NCBI GenBank assembly: GCA_001770855.1
Contig: MESE01000101.1
Location: 1 to 64,000 of the forward strand
Length of the DNA stretch: 64,000 nucleotides
Reading direction: 5' to 3'
Source of the DNA: Burkholderiales bacterium RIFCSPLOWO2_02_FULL_57_36
Lineage (GTDB): Bacteria; Pseudomonadota; Gammaproteobacteria; Burkholderiales; Burkholderiaceae_D
The position numbers were made by a program, and so were the translations under genes. Positions 61,866-64,000 of this stretch are shown here, piece after piece. Each line of letters begins with the position of its first letter. Position 1 is the stretch's first letter. Under the pieces are notes generated by a model. That model was not told the origin of the DNA and did not search any database. It was given only the letters and a program-made list of their open reading frames with translations.

Positions 61866-63587
61866 TCAGCTCGGGTTCCGTCTATAAAGACGGAACCGCT
61901 CGTCGCGATCGGAAGGTCGGCGTCCTTCCCATAACAATTTTCCTTTGCTGTCGAATTGCTTTAACAGCGACGCCCTGTCTTTGCGGGCAACGCTTTCCTG
62001 CAACAGCAGGAACTCGCAAGAGCCTTCGCCGAATTTCGCAAATTCGACATTTCCGAAATATGCAAACGATGCACGTTGCGCGGGGCCGACGTTGGTGTCG
62101 ACACAATAGCGGCCATTGGGCAGTTTTTGCGCGATCTGCTCTGCTACCCCGGCATAGCTCTTGCCATAATTTATCCACGGCAGCCACAAGGTCATCAGCA
62201 GCAGCCAGCATAGAATCACGCCGCCCGAAGAAAGTACCACCGCGCGCCACAATACCGTTGGGTGGCGAGAAATACGCCAATGCACCAGCACGATCCAGCC
62301 GATTGTGGCGGATGCGGCAATCAGCAGTGCCATCAGGTTGAATTCGGGTTGGAAACCCGGCGCGAGTTTGAACGCATTTTTCGCGAGTTGCGCCGGCCAT
62401 CCGGTTTGTTTTGCTATCCAGCCTATCCAGATGAATGCTGCAGATGTCGTCAGCGTCATAACGGAAAACCAATCGACCGCATTGATTGCGCCGCGTTTCA
62501 TCGTCGGCAAGCCGAATGCCGCAAGAATGACCAGCGGCGGCAATAGAGGCAGCAAGACGGCTTCTTCCTCGCTCTGGTTGAGCAGCGCCAATGCAACGAG
62601 AGTGACCAAGACGGTGAACGGTAAAACGATATGCGGCGCCTTGAATTGGTGACGCCATGCGTACACGGCCCATCCCGCGAATGGCCATGCCGGCCAGGTA
62701 AACCAGATGCCGTTCTTGAAAAAATATTTCAGCGATTTCCACGATGGCAATCCGAATTGACCGCTATTCCAGGCCAGCCAGGCATCGAAGGAAGAGCGAG
62801 AGGTTTGATGCATCAACTGGTGGCTTGCCAATAACCACGAGCCTGCCACCAATGCCGCGAGCGGCAGGGCGATCAGAAGCAAAGGCAAAATGATGCGCTT
62901 TTCGCGCAGCATGGCGAGCACCAGCAATCCGATCCACAATGCCAGCGGGACCGGCCAGCCTCGCGTAAGAATCAGCAGGCCGAGCGCAATGCCGAGCATT
63001 GCCGCAGTACGAAGCGACATCGATTCGAACAAGCGTACGGACAAATACAGAACAACACAGACCAGTGAAATCTGCAACGCTTCGGCGCTGGTCTGATGGC
63101 TCTGCAGCAACAACCCGAGACTACCCAGATAAATCAGCAGAGCGCCATCGGCCAGGGTACGTCCGTAATCGCTAGGTTCAGGCTGGCCGCCGAAGGCGAG
63201 CCGCAGCGGTTGCGCTTCCGTGCGCCGGCCGAGCAGGTAGGTTGCATACCAGATCGATAAGGCACCGATCAAAAAGAAAGCGATGGTCGAGATGCGCGCC
63301 GCCAATTCATCGCCGAGCAGCCCGCCGAACAGTTTGATGAAAATGGCCCCGATCCAGAACGCAAGCGGTCCTTCCTCCGGCATCGGGAGGCCGACGATAT
63401 GCGGCGCCAGCCAATCGCTCAGCCCGCCGTTCGCCATGGTCCACATGATGCCGAAACCGGCCGCATCGTCGTTTTTCCACGGGTCGCGGCGAATCAGCCC
63501 CGGCAGGATATACAGCAGGCACAGCGATATCAATCCCCAGCGCGGAAGCGCAAGCGTAGCGGCGGCGGGGAGACGGACTGGCTTCAT
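61866..63587 (-). CDS. ArnT-like glycosyltransferase (GT83/PMT fold)
   Basis: The 573-residue protein has a cytoplasmic N-terminus, about 12 membrane helices, and the first-loop DPWKNDDAAGFGIMW with the acidic pair typical of ArnT/PMT enzymes. A C-terminal periplasmic domain follows (ANGRYCVDTNVGPAQRASF-like). It should move a sugar from a lipid carrier to lipid A or another envelope acceptor. It is followed by the MATE gene after 121 bases, probably unrelated. Confidence 0.85.
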   Translation of the reverse strand: MKPVRLPAAATLALPRWGLISLCLLYILPGLIRRDPWKNDDAAGFGIMWTMANGGLSDWLAPHIVGLPMPEEGPLAFWIGAIFIKLFGGLLGDELAARISTIAFFLIGALSIWYATYLLGRRTEAQPLRLAFGGQPEPSDYGRTLADGALLIYLGSLGLLLQSHQTSAEALQISLVCVVLYLSVRLFESMSLRTAAMLGIALGLLILTRGWPVPLALWIGLLVLAMLREKRIILPLLLIALPLAALVAGSWLLASHQLMHQTSRSSFDAWLAWNSGQFGLPSWKSLKYFFKNGIWFTWPAWPFAGWAVYAWRHQFKAPHIVLPFTVLVTLVALALLNQSEEEAVLLPLLPPLVILAAFGLPTMKRGAINAVDWFSVMTLTTSAAFIWIGWIAKQTGWPAQLAKNAFKLAPGFQPEFNLMALLIAASATIGWIVLVHWRISRHPTVLWRAVVLSSGGVILCWLLLMTLWLPWINYGKSYAGVAEQIAQKLPNGRYCVDTNVGPAQRASFAYFGNVEFAKFGEGSCEFLLLQESVARKDRASLLKQFDSKGKLLWEGRRPSDRDERFRLYRRNPS

Positions 63588-63696
63588 GTGACGGGAGGAT
63601 TGATTGTTATTTTCCGGTTCGGCGTTATTGTGCCGTAAAAGATACTTGCGGTGTGGCTCGCAATGGTACTTGGCCAGTTATACATATGCGTAATAA

Positions 63697-63722
63697 AAAA
63701 AGGCAGCCGCAGCTGCCTTTCT
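63697..63722 (-). terminator. Terminator of the L31 gene
   Basis: Read on the minus strand, AAAGGCAGC, a short loop, GCTGCCTTT and a T-run. It lies 18 bases after the L31 stop. Confidence 0.88.
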
Positions 63723-63739
63723 GAATCCAAGTGCTTGAA

Positions 63740-64000
63740 TTATTCGGCGACTTGGGTTTTGGATCCGCGGGTACCGAACTTCTGGCGGAATTTTTCCACA
63801 CGGCCGGCGGTATCGACGATCTTGTGCTTGCCGGTATAGAACGGATGCGATTCCGACGATACCTCGATCTTTACCAGTGGATAGCTCTTGCCTTCGAACT
63901 CGGTCGTTTCACGCGTTTGCACGGTCGAACGGGTAACGAATTTGAAATCGCAGGACAGATCGTGGAACACGACGTCGCGATATTGGGGGTGAATGCCTTC
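63740..64000 (-). CDS. rpmE2: Ribosomal protein L31 type B, partial
   Basis: The visible 86 residues ([53 protein letters not shown]) are the type B L31 without the zinc-binding Cys pairs. Only the first two or so residues lie beyond the window. Type B L31 replaces the zinc form when zinc is short. Confidence 0.96.
   Translation of the reverse strand, partial: EGIHPQYRDVVFHDLSCDFKFVTRSTVQTRETTEFEGKSYPLVKIEVSSESHPFYTGKHKIVDTAGRVEKFRQKFGTRGSKTQVAE

Overview
The window reads as chromosomal DNA of a beta-proteobacterium of the order Burkholderiales, most like the Oxalobacteraceae. This is inferred from codon use and from the housekeeping genes: pyrF of the longer type, thiL-pgpA overlap, a maeB malic enzyme with a phosphotransacetylase tail, dacB, type B L31. 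No species can be named from the sequence alone. Stable core blocks alternate with accessory islands.

1-6 kb: tail of an Rhs locus. It has an orphan Rhs core/tip fragment, two candidate immunity genes and two near-identical hairpin terminators. Next comes a four-gene TniA/TniB-like transposon (zinc-ribbon protein, DDE transposase, AAA ATPase, 59-aa protein) that seems to have cut an epimerase gene. 6-24 kb: core metabolism and stress genes: ornithine cyclodeaminase-like enzyme, ohr/ohrR with a clear operator, SDR, dacB, a lemA-TPM operon, EamA permease, pyrF, pncC, thiL-pgpA, 1-Cys peroxiredoxin, a rubrerythrin-rubredoxin-rubredoxin reductase operon, maeB, a thioesterase, and a TetR regulator with tandem operators.

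24-37.5 kb: the most striking region. A LuxR/EpsA-like regulator and a repeat element precede a divergent lipid-type biosynthetic cluster. Two alpha/beta hydrolases face leftward. Rightward are an AMP ligase-ACP-alpha-oxoamine synthase fusion, a desaturase, a free ACP, a cyclopropane-synthase-like methyltransferase, a second desaturase, an amidohydrolase and a fatty acyl-AMP ligase. A shared bipartite motif precedes both the fusion gene and the first desaturase. The gene set predicts an activated, desaturated, possibly C-methylated acyl chain condensed with an amino acid; the product is not known to me.

37.5-47 kb: a 5'-nucleotidase, an FAH-family hydrolase, an HbpS/GlcG-like protein, a PAS-winged-helix regulator, and a locus with a large secreted repeat protein, its truncated paralogue and a TPR-secretin fusion. 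A second copy of the repeat element and IS1182, IS30 and IS256 remnants lie around it. 47-54.5 kb: a small P4-like integrative element at tRNA-Leu(CAA), with integrase, AlpA, Toprim/DUF3987 primase-helicase and several small overlapping genes. 54.5-64 kb: core genes again (APC permease, 3-methyladenine glycosylase, MscS channel, small stress-type proteins, MATE exporter, ArnT-like glycosyltransferase), ending in a partial type B L31 gene.
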